Positions 1-9,550 of a DNA stretch of 64,000 nt are shown piece by piece. The notes beneath the pieces were generated by a model that worked only from the letters and a program-made list of their open reading frames with translations, had not been told where the DNA came from and ran no database searches. The stretch comes from Pseudomonas sp. KK4 (GTDB lineage: Bacteria; Pseudomonadota; Gammaproteobacteria; Pseudomonadales; Pseudomonadaceae). A program made the position numbers and the translations under genes. Location: positions 62,001 to 126,000 of the forward strand of contig NZ_LYVP01000005.1 in the NCBI RefSeq assembly GCF_001984065.1, written 5' to 3'. Each line of letters starts with the position of its first letter. Position 1 is the stretch's first letter.

Positions 1-2
1 TT

Positions 3-812
3 GTCGCGATTGCCGACCAGGGCGGCTTTACCCGCGCCGGTGAGTTGGTGCATCGCACTCAGTCGGCCGTGAGCATGCAGATGAAGCGGCTGGAGGAAGA
101 TGTGCTGCAGCGCCAGTTGTTCCAGCGCGACGGCCGCCAGGTGCGGCTCACGGCGGAAGGTCAGGTGCTGCTGGGTTATGCGCGGCGCATCCTCAAACTG
201 CACAGTGAAGTGTTCAATACACTGCGCGAACCGGACATGGTCGGCACGGTGCGCATCGGCACCCCGGACGATTATGTAATGCGCTTCCTGCCGGGGATTC
301 TGCGGCGTTTTGCCCAGTCCTATCCGCTGATCCAGATCGAGGTGCACTGCGAGTCATCGAAACAATTGCTGATGCGCCAGGACCTCGATCTGTCGATCGT
401 CACCCGCGAGCCGGGCAGCGAAATCGGTCAGTTGCTGCGCAAGGAGCGTTTTGTCTGGGCCGAGGCGCAGTGCTACAGCGCCCACGAACAAACGCCCCTG
501 CCGCTGGCGATGTTCAACAGCGACTGCTTCTGCCGCCTGTGGGCGTGCAACGCGCTGGATGCGATGGGCCGTGATTACCGTGTGGCCTACAACAGCGACA
601 GTCTGTCGGCGATCATGGCGGTGGTCAGCGCCGGTCTGGCGGTGACCGCGCAACTGGAAAGCCTGATCACCCCGGACATGCGCATTCTCGGGGAAGCCGA
701 AGACCTGCCATTGTTGCCCGAGGCGAGCATCATGCTGGTGCGCAACCTGCACAATCCATCGCCGATCACCGAGTGCCTGGCCGAGCACATCGTCGATGGC
801 TTCAAACTTTAA
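3..812 (+). CDS. LysR family transcriptional regulator (5' end cut by the window)
   Basis: The reading frame is open from base 3, so the true start lies upstream. The first visible residues (VAIADQGGFTRAGELVHRTQ) are the second half of a winged helix-turn-helix typical of LysR proteins, followed by the linker helix and a periplasmic-binding-type effector domain that begins near 'GTVRIGTPDDY'. The effector is unknown. It ends 11 bases inside the convergent TauE/SafE gene. The LysR family call is secure; no regulon can be inferred. Confidence 0.9.
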   Translation, partial: VAIADQGGFTRAGELVHRTQSAVSMQMKRLEEDVLQRQLFQRDGRQVRLTAEGQVLLGYARRILKLHSEVFNTLREPDMVGTVRIGTPDDYVMRFLPGILRRFAQSYPLIQIEVHCESSKQLLMRQDLDLSIVTREPGSEIGQLLRKERFVWAEAQCYSAHEQTPLPLAMFNSDCFCRLWACNALDAMGRDYRVAYNSDSLSAIMAVVSAGLAVTAQLESLITPDMRILGEAEDLPLLPEASIMLVRNLHNPSPITECLAEHIVDGFKL

Positions 813-1551
813 AGGCGAGCATCACCGCACACAGCACCAGAAAGCCACAGAACAACGCGCGCAGCAGGCGTTCAGGCATGGCGTGGGCGATCTTCACACC
901 CCAACTGATGCTCAGCAGGCCACCGATTGCCAGGGGCACGCCGATCATCCAGTGCACCTGATGGTGCACGGCGTAGGTGACCAGCGTCACGCCGGTACTT
1001 GGCAGCGCCAAGGCCAGGGACAAGCCCTGGGCAACGACTTGCGTAGTGCCGAACAGACTGGTCAGCACCGGCGTCGCCACCACGGCTCCGCCCACGCCGA
1101 ACAGGCCGCCCATGGTGCCGGAGGCGGCACCAAGAACGCCCAGCCACGGCCATGAATAGTTCATCTGCGCCGATGGCGGTTTGCGCGCAGAGAACATGCG
1201 CGTCAGGTTGTAGACCGACAGTGCGACCAGAAAGGCGACGAACCCCAGGCGCATGACTTGCGCGTCGATGCCCACCGCCCAGATCGAACCGATCCAGGCA
1301 AAGCAAAAGCCCATAAAGGCCAACGGGACGGCATGGCGCAATTCGATGCGGTTGCGCTGGTGGTATCGCCACAGCGCCAGCATGACGTTCGGCACCACCA
1401 TCACCAGCGCGGTGCCCTGAGCAATCTGTTGGTCCAGACCGAACAACACGCCCAACAGGGGAATGGCGATCAGGCCACCACCAATGCCGAAAATCCCGCC
1501 GAGCGTGCCAAGGGCAGCGCCGAAAACCAGGTACATCAAAAACTCAATCAC
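802..1551 (-). CDS. TauE/SafE family sulfite/organosulfonate exporter-type membrane protein
   Basis: An integral membrane protein of about 249 residues with roughly eight hydrophobic segments. It carries the internal duplication typical of the TauE/SafE family: the glycine-rich motifs GGIFGIGGG near the N-terminus and GGLFGVGGA about 130 residues later. Members move small anions such as sulfite or sulfonates, but the substrate here is unknown. I chose the GTG at 1551 because GAGGAAAA sits just upstream; a GTG at 1566 or an ATG at 1536 are alternatives. It is divergent from the LysR gene at 1662, which is the likeliest local regulator. Confidence 0.85.
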   Translation of the reverse strand: MIEFLMYLVFGAALGTLGGIFGIGGGLIAIPLLGVLFGLDQQIAQGTALVMVVPNVMLALWRYHQRNRIELRHAVPLAFMGFCFAWIGSIWAVGIDAQVMRLGFVAFLVALSVYNLTRMFSARKPPSAQMNYSWPWLGVLGAASGTMGGLFGVGGAVVATPVLTSLFGTTQVVAQGLSLALALPSTGVTLVTYAVHHQVHWMIGVPLAIGGLLSISWGVKIAHAMPERLLRALFCGFLVLCAVMLAFKV

Positions 1552-1661
1552 AGGATTTTTCCTCACAGATCAGGCGATTCATCCTACGCAGTTGGAGCTG
1601 GCGGGGAAACGCACAGCAACGCACAATGGCTATGCCAAACACGCACAAGCAGAGCGCTTCC

Positions 1662-2618
1662 ATGAACCCCAATCAACTGACCGATCAACTCGGTCTATTT
1701 CTAGACGTACTCGAGACCGGCAGTTTTTCCGCTGCCTCGCGCCGCCATCTCCTGACCCCCTCAGCCGTAGCACGGCGAATCGACAGCCTGGAAAACGCCG
1801 TCGGCAGCCAGTTGTTCATCCGCAGCACCCATGCAGTGCGCGCAACGCCGGCGGGACTGGCGTTTGCCGAACGGGCACGGCGGATCGTCGAAGAGCTGCG
1901 CCTGGCACGGGCCGAGGCGGTGTCCCTGAGCAGCGCGCCCGAAGGCTTGATTCGGGTCGATGCGCCGGCAGCATTCGGGCGACGGCACCTGGCACCGGTG
2001 ATCGCCGATTTTCTGGTGCTCTATCCCGGCCTCGATGTGCAGTTGCACCTGATCGACAGTTTCGTCGACATGCAAGGCTTGAACCTGGGCAAGGTCGATC
2101 TGGTGCTGCGCGCCGGGCAACTGGCCGATACCCGACTGGTGGCAACACCGCTGGCGAGCATGATGCGCATCGCCTGCGCCAGCCCCGAGTATTTGCAACG
2201 CCGCGGAGTACCGAACGATCCGGCGCAACTCATTGAACACGACGGCCTCGATTGGGATGGCCTGGCCCCGCCCTTCGCCTGGCGTTTCGAGCGTGAAGGC
2301 CAGATGCAATTGCATCGTCCATCCCGCGTGCGCATGAGCGCCAACAATGCCGAAGCCTTGGTCTGCGGCGCACTGGCCGGTCTGGGCATCGCGCACTTGC
2401 CGACCTGGCTGACCAGCGAATACCTGCTGCGCGGTGAGCTGTTGCCGCTGTTTTGCGAAGACGGCCTGCCCAAGCCGGAAAGTGCCGGCATTTATGCCCT
2501 GCGCCTGGAACAACAACCCAATTCACGCAGTCGTTTACTGCTCGAATACCTGAAAACCCGTTTCAGCCCGATTCCACCCTGGGACCTGGTGCTGCAATCT
2601 CATCTGGTTCGCCACTAG
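1662..2618 (+). CDS. LysR family transcriptional regulator
   Basis: A 318-residue LysR-type regulator. The N-terminal helix-turn-helix is visible in 'LFLDVLETGSFSAASRRHLL...SAVARRIDSLE', followed by a substrate-binding domain that starts near 'GLIRVDAPAAFGRRHLAP'. The effector domain resembles the CrgA-like group (reads '...LDVQLHLIDSFVDMQ'). The start is ATG 1662, which aligns with the family N-terminus; an in-frame ATG at 1626 would add twelve atypical residues. It is transcribed divergently from the TauE/SafE exporter, an arrangement common for a LysR protein and its target. The effector is not known. Confidence 0.88.
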   Translation: MNPNQLTDQLGLFLDVLETGSFSAASRRHLLTPSAVARRIDSLENAVGSQLFIRSTHAVRATPAGLAFAERARRIVEELRLARAEAVSLSSAPEGLIRVDAPAAFGRRHLAPVIADFLVLYPGLDVQLHLIDSFVDMQGLNLGKVDLVLRAGQLADTRLVATPLASMMRIACASPEYLQRRGVPNDPAQLIEHDGLDWDGLAPPFAWRFEREGQMQLHRPSRVRMSANNAEALVCGALAGLGIAHLPTWLTSEYLLRGELLPLFCEDGLPKPESAGIYALRLEQQPNSRSRLLLEYLKTRFSPIPPWDLVLQSHLVRH

Positions 2619-2687
2619 TCTAGAATTGTCTGGTGCATTAAAGATTTGCCCGCTAGATTCATGACGATCACTGATCAAGGTTTCAAA

Positions 2688-3149
2688 ATGGCTACCGAGC
2701 GCGACACCCAGGACACCTGCGACGACCTGCTGCTGGACAACCAGGCCTGCTTCGCCCTGCATTCCACTTCGCTGATGATGACGAAGGTCTACAAGCCTTT
2801 GCTGCAGGAGTTGGGCCTGACTTATCCACAGTACCTGGCAATGATGGTGCTGTGGGAACAGGACGGTTTGACCGTAGGGGAAATCAGCGCTCGACTGCTG
2901 ACCGATCCCGGCTCACTCACGCCGCTGCTCAAGCGCCTGGAGGCCGAGGGCTTGCTCAGCCGCACCCGCAGCCGCGAAGACGAGCGGGTGGTGATCGTCG
3001 AACTCACCGAACAGGGCCGAAGCCTGCGGGACAAGGCACGCACTATCCCCCAGTGCATCCTCGGCGCCAGTGGCATGACCCTGGAGCGGCTGAACAAACT
3101 GCAGGCTGAACTGCAAGCGCTGCGTCGGCACCTGCAAGACAGCCTTTGA
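2688..3149 (+). CDS. ohrR: Organic hydroperoxide-sensing MarR-type repressor OhrR
   Basis: A 153-residue MarR-fold repressor. It has the OhrR peroxide-sensing residues: Cys21 in an N-terminal helix (QACFALHST), partner tyrosines Tyr35 and Tyr46, and a second Cys123 near the C-terminus (TIPQCIL). This matches the two-cysteine OhrR class, in which an organic peroxide oxidises the first Cys and a disulfide forms with the second. The wing is at 'SRTRSREDERVV'. The start is ATG 2688, where the family alignment begins; the upstream in-frame ATG at 2646 adds unrelated residues. It sits directly upstream of ohr, its expected target. Confidence 0.93.
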   Translation: MATERDTQDTCDDLLLDNQACFALHSTSLMMTKVYKPLLQELGLTYPQYLAMMVLWEQDGLTVGEISARLLTDPGSLTPLLKRLEAEGLLSRTRSREDERVVIVELTEQGRSLRDKARTIPQCILGASGMTLERLNKLQAELQALRRHLQDSL

Positions 3150-3171
3150 TCTAGAGAACACCTCACATCCA

Positions 3172-3264
3172 ATGTGGGAGCGGGCTTGCTCGCGAAAACG
3201 GTGTGTCATTCAGCATGGCTGGTGACTGAACCACCGCTTTCGCGAGCAAGCCCGCTCCCACATT
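3172..3264. repeat. REP inverted-repeat pair between ohrR and ohr
   Basis: Two copies of a Pseudomonas REP unit (GTGGGAGCGGGCTTGCTCGC) face each other around a spacer of about 35 bases, so the transcript can fold into a long hairpin. It lies between ohrR and ohr and may separate their transcripts. Confidence 0.9.
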
Positions 3265-3370
3265 TTGCTTTGCGGCGTTCTGAAAATCGGTGCACAGCCG
3301 CTCTATCTCAATGCTTTCAGCCAAACTCGGTTAACCGGGCATGAGTTAATCTCAAACTTTTTTGAAAATT

Positions 3371-3445
3371 TATCTTGCGCACTAAACATTAGCGCGATAC
3401 ATTCATCTCGCACTTACTTAGCGCGCAAACATTTAGCGCAGATCA
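3371..3445 (+). promoter_or_regulatory. Repeated TAGCGC-rich elements upstream of ohr, likely OhrR operator region
   Basis: Two similar GCGC-flanked AT-rich elements precede ohr: 3375-3395 (TTGCGC-N9-TTAGCGC type) and 3418-3440 (TTAGCGC-N10-TTAGCGC type), with centres about 43 bp apart. Between and around them the DNA is AT-rich, consistent with a promoter. Because OhrR is encoded immediately upstream and normally represses ohr, these are the best candidates for its binding sites. The assignment is inference from position and repetition. Confidence 0.55.
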
Positions 3446-3470
3446 ATCAAACCCGAACGAGGCTTTCACC

Positions 3471-3890
3471 ATGCAAACTCTCTACACCGCAATCGCAACT
3501 TCCACCGGTGGCCGTGACGGTCGTGCGATTTCCAGTGACAACATTCTCGACGTCAAACTCGCCACCCCGAAAGAACTCGGCGGCGCTGGCGGTGCGGCGA
3601 CCAACCCTGAGCAACTGTTCGCAGCCGGCTACTCCGCCTGCTTCATCGGCGCTCTGAAATTCGTCGCCAGCCAGACCAAGCGCACCATCCCGAACGATGC
3701 TTCGATCACCGCCCATGTCGGCATCGGCCAGATCCCTGGCGGCTTCGGTCTGGACATCGACCTGCACATCAGCCTGCCAGGCCTTGAACAAGCCGACGCC
3801 CAATCGCTGGTCGACGCCGCCCACCAGGTATGCCCGTACTCCAACGCCACCCGTGGCAACGTCGACGTACGTCTGCACGTAACCGTGTAA
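3471..3890 (+). CDS. ohr: Organic hydroperoxide reductase Ohr (OsmC family)
   Basis: A 139-residue thiol peroxidase that reduces organic and fatty-acid hydroperoxides to alcohols, using lipoamide-linked dithiols in known members. The catalytic pair is Cys57 (YSACFIGAL) and Cys121 (HQVCPYSNATRGN). Arg15 and Glu47 match the conserved Arg/Glu that orient the peroxidatic Cys. The length is standard for the family. The protein is cytoplasmic, and ohrR lies just upstream. The downstream exported esterase starts 33 bases after the stop, so the two may be co-transcribed. Confidence 0.96.
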   Translation: MQTLYTAIATSTGGRDGRAISSDNILDVKLATPKELGGAGGAATNPEQLFAAGYSACFIGALKFVASQTKRTIPNDASITAHVGIGQIPGGFGLDIDLHISLPGLEQADAQSLVDAAHQVCPYSNATRGNVDVRLHVTV

Positions 3891-3922
3891 CCGCCGCTGC
3901 CCATCCAGGCTCGAACAGGAAA

Positions 3923-4942
3923 ATGAACATGAACACTTTCAGCAAAATCTTGACCGGTACCCTTCTCGCTCTGTCTGTCCACAGCGCATTTGCAGGCGAC
4001 GTTGAACACAACACTCAGGCATTCCTTGATGTGTTGAACGCCGGCACCGGCAAGCCGATTGAGCAGCTGACACCCAAAGATGCCCGCGCCGTGCTGTCGG
4101 GTGCGCAATCGGGGGTCAAGCTGACGCTGCCTAAAGCGGATGTCAGCGAGAAGACCATCCAGGTCGACGGCCAGCCGCTGACGCTGACCATCGTCCGGCC
4201 AGCCGGGGTCAAGGGCGAGCTGCCAGTGTTCATGTACTTCCACGGCGGCGGCTGGGTGCTGGGGGATTTCCCGACCCACGAACGACTGGTGCGTGATCTG
4301 GTGGCGGGTTCAGGTGCGGCGGCGGTGTTCGTCAACTACACCCCTTCACCGGAAGCGCACTACCCGGTTGCCATCAACCAGGCGTACGCCGCGACGAAGT
4401 GGGTGGCCGAACACGGCAAAGAGATCAATGTCGACAGCAAGCGCCTGGCCGTGGCCGGCAACAGCGTCGGCGGCAACATGGCGGCCGTGGTCGCACTGAT
4501 GGCCAAAGACAAGGGCACCCCGGCGATCAAGTTCCAGGTCCTGCTGTGGCCGGTGACCGATGCCAACTTCGATACCGGTTCCTACAACCAGTTTGCCGAG
4601 GGACACTTCCTGACCCGCAACATGATGAAGTGGTTCTGGGACAACTACACCACCGACGCCAAGCAACGCAACGAGATCTATGCCTCGCCGTTGCGGGCAA
4701 CCCCTGCGCAACTCAAGGGTCTGCCGCCGGCGCTGGTGCAGACGGCAGGCGCCGACGTATTGCGCGATGAAGGTGAAGCCTACGCCCGCAAACTGGACGA
4801 GGCCGGCGTACCGGTGACTGCAGTTCGCTACAACGGCATGATCCACGACTACGGTTTGCTCAACGTGGTAAGTCAGGTGCCTGAAGTTCGCTCTGCAATG
4901 TTGCAGGCGTCCGAAGAGCTGAAACAGCACCTGAAGAAATAA
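3923..4942 (+). CDS. Exported alpha/beta hydrolase of the hormone-sensitive lipase (esterase) family
   Basis: A 339-residue hydrolase with an N-terminal signal peptide ending near AFA-GD (residue 24), so it is probably periplasmic. The HSL-family oxyanion motif HGGGW starts near residue 107. The nucleophile elbow is GNSVGG with Ser181, a variant of the usual GDSAG. An Asp in 'GADVLRDEG' and a His in 'MIHDYG' complete the triad. The start ATG 3923 has AGGA just upstream. It lies 33 bases after ohr, so it may share the peroxide-induced transcript and act on peroxidised or organic esters; that role is inference. Confidence 0.88.
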   Translation: MNMNTFSKILTGTLLALSVHSAFAGDVEHNTQAFLDVLNAGTGKPIEQLTPKDARAVLSGAQSGVKLTLPKADVSEKTIQVDGQPLTLTIVRPAGVKGELPVFMYFHGGGWVLGDFPTHERLVRDLVAGSGAAAVFVNYTPSPEAHYPVAINQAYAATKWVAEHGKEINVDSKRLAVAGNSVGGNMAAVVALMAKDKGTPAIKFQVLLWPVTDANFDTGSYNQFAEGHFLTRNMMKWFWDNYTTDAKQRNEIYASPLRATPAQLKGLPPALVQTAGADVLRDEGEAYARKLDEAGVPVTAVRYNGMIHDYGLLNVVSQVPEVRSAMLQASEELKQHLKK

Positions 4943-4953
4943 CACCACCCAAC

Positions 4954-5021
4954 TGTAGGAGCACGGCTTGCCTGCGACAGTGGCATCGAGCACACCATCG
5001 CCGGCAAGGCATGTTCCTACA
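4954..5021. repeat. Degenerate REP-like inverted repeat
   Basis: TGTAGGAGCACGGCTTGCCTGCGA and its imperfect inverted partner ending in TTCCTACA flank a short spacer. It resembles the Pseudomonas 'TGTAGGAGC' REP type but is degraded. It sits just downstream of the esterase stop. Confidence 0.65.
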
Positions 5022-5031
5022 GAACAGGCAC

Positions 5032-5063
5032 AAAAAAGCCCGACTCAATGGTCGGGCTTTTTC
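5032..5063. terminator. Bidirectional Rho-independent terminator between the esterase and efp
   Basis: The hairpin AAAGCCCGAC-tcaatg-GTCGGGCTTT has an A-run before it and a T-run after it, so it can stop both the rightward esterase transcript and the leftward earP-efp transcript. Confidence 0.9.
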
Positions 5064-5079
5064 ATTCCTCAAGCAGTGC

Positions 5080-5649
5080 TTATTTGGCACGGCCTTTGTA
5101 GGAACCGCCTTCGCGGGTATCGATCTCGATCATGTCGCCGATTTCGATGAAGTCAGCAACCGACAGCTCGGTACCGTTCTTCAGTTTGGCAGGCTTCATG
5201 ACCTTGCCGGAAGTGTCGCCGCGAGCGGAACCTTCGGTGTAGTCAACCTGACGCACGATGGTGGTCGGCAGCTCTACGGAAACCAGGCGGCCTTCGAAGA
5301 ACACGGCTTCGCAGACGTCGGTCATGCCTTCTTCGATGAACGGCAGAACGCTTTCGATGTCTTCGGCGTTCAGCTCGTACATGGTGTAGTCAGTGGTGTC
5401 CATGAACGTGTAGGAGTCGCCGCTGATGAAGGACAGGGTCGCTTCTTTGCGGTCGAGGATCACGTCGTCCAACTTGTCGTCGGCGCTGTATACGGTTTCG
5501 GTCTTGTAACCGGTCAGCAGGTTCTTCAGCTTGGTCTTCATGATCGCGCTGTTACGGCCCGACTTGGTGAATTCAGCTTTCTGAACCAGCCAAGGATCGT
5601 TGTCGATACGGATCACGGTACCGGGTTTGAGTTCTTTACCAGTTTTCAT
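5080..5649 (-). CDS. efp: Translation elongation factor EF-P
   Basis: A 189-residue three-domain EF-P (KOW-like N-terminal domain and two OB folds), which relieves ribosome stalling at polyproline stretches. The tip of the loop reads T-K-S-G-R32-N, so the modified position is Arg rather than Lys. This is the subclass activated by arginine rhamnosylation, and the matching enzyme EarP is encoded just upstream on the same strand, 48 bases away. The C-terminal signature '[21 protein letters not shown]' is present. The start is the only suitable ATG and the length is standard. Confidence 0.98.
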   Translation of the reverse strand: MKTGKELKPGTVIRIDNDPWLVQKAEFTKSGRNSAIMKTKLKNLLTGYKTETVYSADDKLDDVILDRKEATLSFISGDSYTFMDTTDYTMYELNAEDIESVLPFIEEGMTDVCEAVFFEGRLVSVELPTTIVRQVDYTEGSARGDTSGKVMKPAKLKNGTELSVADFIEIGDMIEIDTREGGSYKGRAK

Positions 5650-5697
5650 TGCGAATATCCGAATTTGGATGGGATTTACAAAAATCTAGGCCGCGTA

Positions 5698-6840
5698 TCA
5701 TATCCAATTTACATAAAACCTTACCAGCGCCGCGGCGAGATCGGCCTGGGAGGCCTGCTCCAGACACCATGCTTGGGCGTGTTTTTGCAGCTGCGGCCAG
5801 TGTTTGCGGGTCGATTGCCAGTGGTCGGTCATATCTTCGCCGGCGTTCCACGCCCGCCAAAGCCCCCCGAGCGCCTCCCGCGCAGGCGCTGAGAGACCTT
5901 CCAGATACAACTCGAGGAAGGCCTCGAGCTTGTCCAGGTGGACGTCTTCTTCCTGTTGATAAATGTGCCAGAGCATCGGCCTGGCCGCCCACTGGGCACG
6001 CACAAACGAATCCTCGCCGCGCACGGCATTGAAATCGCAACTCCACAGCAACAGGTCATATTGATCCTGTCGGACGAACGGCAGCACTTGCACGGTCAGA
6101 GCATCGCGAATATGCACGGCCCCCGCCGCCAGTCCGTCCACCCCGAGCCATTGCTCGACATCGCCGAGAATCCGCCCTTCCGGGACCAACAGATGCGTGG
6201 CCGTCGAGTCGCTGGCCAAGGCGTCCAGCCAACTGGCCAGCCCGGCATTTTCATAGGCAAACAGTGAAATGAGCTGGGCACCCGACGCGCGATCGACCCC
6301 CAGGCCTTGCAGGAATGTCCGTTGCGCCGCGGGATCCTGCTGAAATGCCTGACGCCGTTGCAGCAAACCCTGCTCGCGCAACAAGCCACCCGTGCCTGTG
6401 CGAAAACCCGGAAAGAAGAAAAACTTCTGCACATGTTTGTACTTGACGGAAGGCAAGCCGTGGCAGCCGACCACCCATTCCTCGGCGCTCAGGTAATCGA
6501 GGTTCATCCACAGCGGCGGCTTCGCGCGCTCGGCCATGGCGTCCATGTAGGCGCTCGGCAATTGGCAGGCAAAGGCTGCGATCACCACATCCGCGGCTTC
6601 AACCGGTTGCCATTGCGTGGCCCAGTGGCGCACCTCCACGCCCTGTTGCACTTGCTGCGCAGCATGGGTGTCGATCTGCGGGCACAGGCGCTCGAAAGCG
6701 CGCAGGTCATCGACCCACAGCCGCACCGCCGCGCCATGCTCGGCCACCAGTTGCCGGGCCAGGCGCCAGGTCACGCCAATGTCGCCAAAGTTGTCGACCA
6801 CGGTGCAGAAAATGTCCCAGCGGGTGTTCAGTTCAGGCAT
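5698..6840 (-). CDS. earP: EF-P arginine rhamnosyltransferase EarP
   Basis: A 380-residue inverting GT-B glycosyltransferase that transfers rhamnose from dTDP-L-rhamnose to Arg32 of EF-P. The N-terminal motif 'WDIFCTVVDNFGDIGVTWRLARQL' contains the two aspartates (Asp16 and Asp20 here) that correspond to the essential Asp13/Asp17 of the P. putida enzyme. It precedes efp in a probable two-gene operon. The length and the end-to-end match to the family make the call firm. Confidence 0.95.
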   Translation of the reverse strand: MPELNTRWDIFCTVVDNFGDIGVTWRLARQLVAEHGAAVRLWVDDLRAFERLCPQIDTHAAQQVQQGVEVRHWATQWQPVEAADVVIAAFACQLPSAYMDAMAERAKPPLWMNLDYLSAEEWVVGCHGLPSVKYKHVQKFFFFPGFRTGTGGLLREQGLLQRRQAFQQDPAAQRTFLQGLGVDRASGAQLISLFAYENAGLASWLDALASDSTATHLLVPEGRILGDVEQWLGVDGLAAGAVHIRDALTVQVLPFVRQDQYDLLLWSCDFNAVRGEDSFVRAQWAARPMLWHIYQQEEDVHLDKLEAFLELYLEGLSAPAREALGGLWRAWNAGEDMTDHWQSTRKHWPQLQKHAQAWCLEQASQADLAAALVRFYVNWI

Positions 6841-6963
6841 TGCAGGCTCCCGTTGGCAAAGGCTGCGATTGTCCGCATAAATTACCCCGCGCAGAAGAGC
6901 CGACGACGATTAATCTTCATGCGACAATCGCTTTCGCCCGCGACCCACCGCCAGGAGGCAGCC

Positions 6964-7374
6964 ATGCCCTATCGCCCCAACCCGCGCCGTCCATTGCCGA
7001 TCCAGCTCAATGCCTTGCACCTGACCGCCAGCATCGCCCTGGGTCTGTGGCTGGGGTTCATTGCCATCGCGCTGACCTGCTGGCTCGCCGCCAGGCTGTT
7101 TTTCAGCGAGCAACTGGCGCCCGTCGCACAGGCGGTGGAGCAACTGGCGAAGCCGCCGGTGGTGGCGCAACCCGTACCGGATATCCCGCCGCAGAGCCCG
7201 ATCTTCGAGCAGTACGAAGAGAACCTGCGCAAGAACGAGCAGGCTCAACGACTCGATCAGGCGCGCAGCAGCAACCGTAATCTATCGAATGCCAAATGCC
7301 AGTTCTGGCTGCAACAGGACCAGACTGCACCCAGCGAAAAAAGCCGCGCCAACGTCCTGCAATTCTGCGATTGA
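6964..7374 (+). CDS. Hypothetical single-pass membrane protein
   Basis: A 136-residue protein of no family I recognise. Residues about 18-48 form one strongly hydrophobic segment (LTASIALGLWLGFIAIALTC), after a basic proline-rich N-terminus. A proline-rich linker follows, then a charged helical stretch and two C-terminal cysteines (AKCQFW and QFCD). The topology suggests a cytoplasmic N-terminus with the rest in the periplasm. The start ATG 6964 has an excellent AGGAGG six bases upstream. The stop is two bases before the Gre-like gene, so the two are almost certainly translated from one transcript. Confidence 0.75.
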   Translation: MPYRPNPRRPLPIQLNALHLTASIALGLWLGFIAIALTCWLAARLFFSEQLAPVAQAVEQLAKPPVVAQPVPDIPPQSPIFEQYEENLRKNEQAQRLDQARSSNRNLSNAKCQFWLQQDQTAPSEKSRANVLQFCD

Positions 7375-7376
7375 TC

Positions 7377-7859
7377 ATGAACAAGCAAACCGTCCACCAA
7401 CTGATTCTCGACAAGCTGCGCATCGACCTCGACATCGCCGAGCGCGCGGCGCAAACCGCTTACGAAACCGCGACCCACGAAGAAAACATCGCCGAAAACA
7501 AGTACGACACCCTGGGGCTGGAGGCCTCCTATCTCGCGGCCGGGCAGGCCAGACGGGTCGAGGAGATTCGTCAGTCCCTGGCGCTTTGCCAGAATCTGGC
7601 ATTGCGGCCGTATGACGATAAACGGGGTATTGAAGTGGGCGCCCTGCTGGGCCTGGAAGATGAAAAGGGTCGCGAGCAATGGCTGTTTCTGGCTCCCGAT
7701 GCGGCGGGCCTGAAAGTGGATCTGGTGGGGCAGATCATTACCGTCATCACCCCGCGCTCACCGCTGGGCAAAAGCCTGTTGGGCAAGTTCGAGGGCGACG
7801 AGGTGGAGATTCTGGTGGCGGGCGCTCGGCAACAGTTCGCTGTCACCGAGGTGGTCTAG
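7377..7859 (+). CDS. GreA/GreB-family (Rnk-like) RNA polymerase-associated factor
   Basis: A 160-residue protein with the Gre layout: an N-terminal coiled coil (about residues 1-75, reading 'LDIAERAAQTAYETATHEENIAENKYDTLGLE') and a C-terminal FKBP-like domain with 'VITPRSPLGKSLLGKFEGDEV', the stretch conserved in GreA and GreB C-termini. The acidic tip residues would be in the T-H-E-E-N-I-A-E-N turn. True GreB is encoded separately at 20.1 kb, so this is a third-type Gre relative. It follows the 136-residue membrane protein by two bases. The precise role is unknown. Confidence 0.8.
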   Translation: MNKQTVHQLILDKLRIDLDIAERAAQTAYETATHEENIAENKYDTLGLEASYLAAGQARRVEEIRQSLALCQNLALRPYDDKRGIEVGALLGLEDEKGREQWLFLAPDAAGLKVDLVGQIITVITPRSPLGKSLLGKFEGDEVEILVAGARQQFAVTEVV

Positions 7860-7864
7860 AAGGA

Positions 7865-8848
<984 letters not shown>

Positions 8849-8952
8849 TCAAAGCAGATAGACGCCACGGGCATCAGCGACGGTATATAACTATATTAAT
8901 GGCTTGAAGAATAAATCTAGAACTTTTTTATCAGATTGCCACTATTCGCGCT

Positions 8953-9456
8953 CTAGCGATCCCCCTGGCGACGACGTTGCACCAGCGGCACCAGATAAAC
9001 CGGCACCTTCGACAGTTGCAACACACGCGCTGCGGTCCGGCCCAACGGCGTTTCCGCACCAGCACCATGGCTGTGACTACCTACGATCAGCAAATCCACG
9101 GAGAGTTTCTGCGCCTGGTCGAGAATCACCTGCGACGGGTCGCCCTGCAGCACCCGCACCGCCTGAATTCGCGCCAGGTCATGCTCGCCCTCCTCACCCA
9201 ATTCCTCCCGAAAGCTGTCCAGCACCCGTTGCTCGATATTGGCGATCACCGTACTCAGGCCCTGACTGTGGAATTCGTTCAGCGCCTGCTCATCCAGATA
9301 ACTCTGCAACACCGATTCGGCAAACAACCCCATGGGTTCGACCGCGTGCACCACGTACAAATTGGCATTGAAGGTGCGGGCCAGTTCCAGGGCGTGTTGC
9401 ATCACCACGGGGGCGTACAGGCCGAGGTCAGTGGCATACAGCATCGAGCGAATCAT
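8953..9456 (-). CDS. Universal stress protein (UspA family)
   Basis: A 167-residue single-domain Usp with the alpha/beta Rossmann-like fold: 'MIRSMLYATDLG' strand and 'ALELARTFNANLYVVHAVEP' helix-strand. The C-terminal nucleotide-binding loop is 'VGSHSHGAGAETPLGRTAARVL', close to the G-2x-G-9x-G-S/T pattern of ATP-binding Usps. ATG 9456 has a perfect AGGAGG upstream. The stress role is known for the family; the ligand and trigger are not visible. Confidence 0.88.
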   Translation of the reverse strand: MIRSMLYATDLGLYAPVVMQHALELARTFNANLYVVHAVEPMGLFAESVLQSYLDEQALNEFHSQGLSTVIANIEQRVLDSFREELGEEGEHDLARIQAVRVLQGDPSQVILDQAQKLSVDLLIVGSHSHGAGAETPLGRTAARVLQLSKVPVYLVPLVQRRRQGDR

Positions 9457-9550
9457 ATGACCTCCTTGAATGCCAACATGGCGGAGATTGATTCAGCTTA
9501 GCAGTGCGTTGGGGAGTGCGACGTCCGGCGCAACCCGTTGATCGGCGGGC

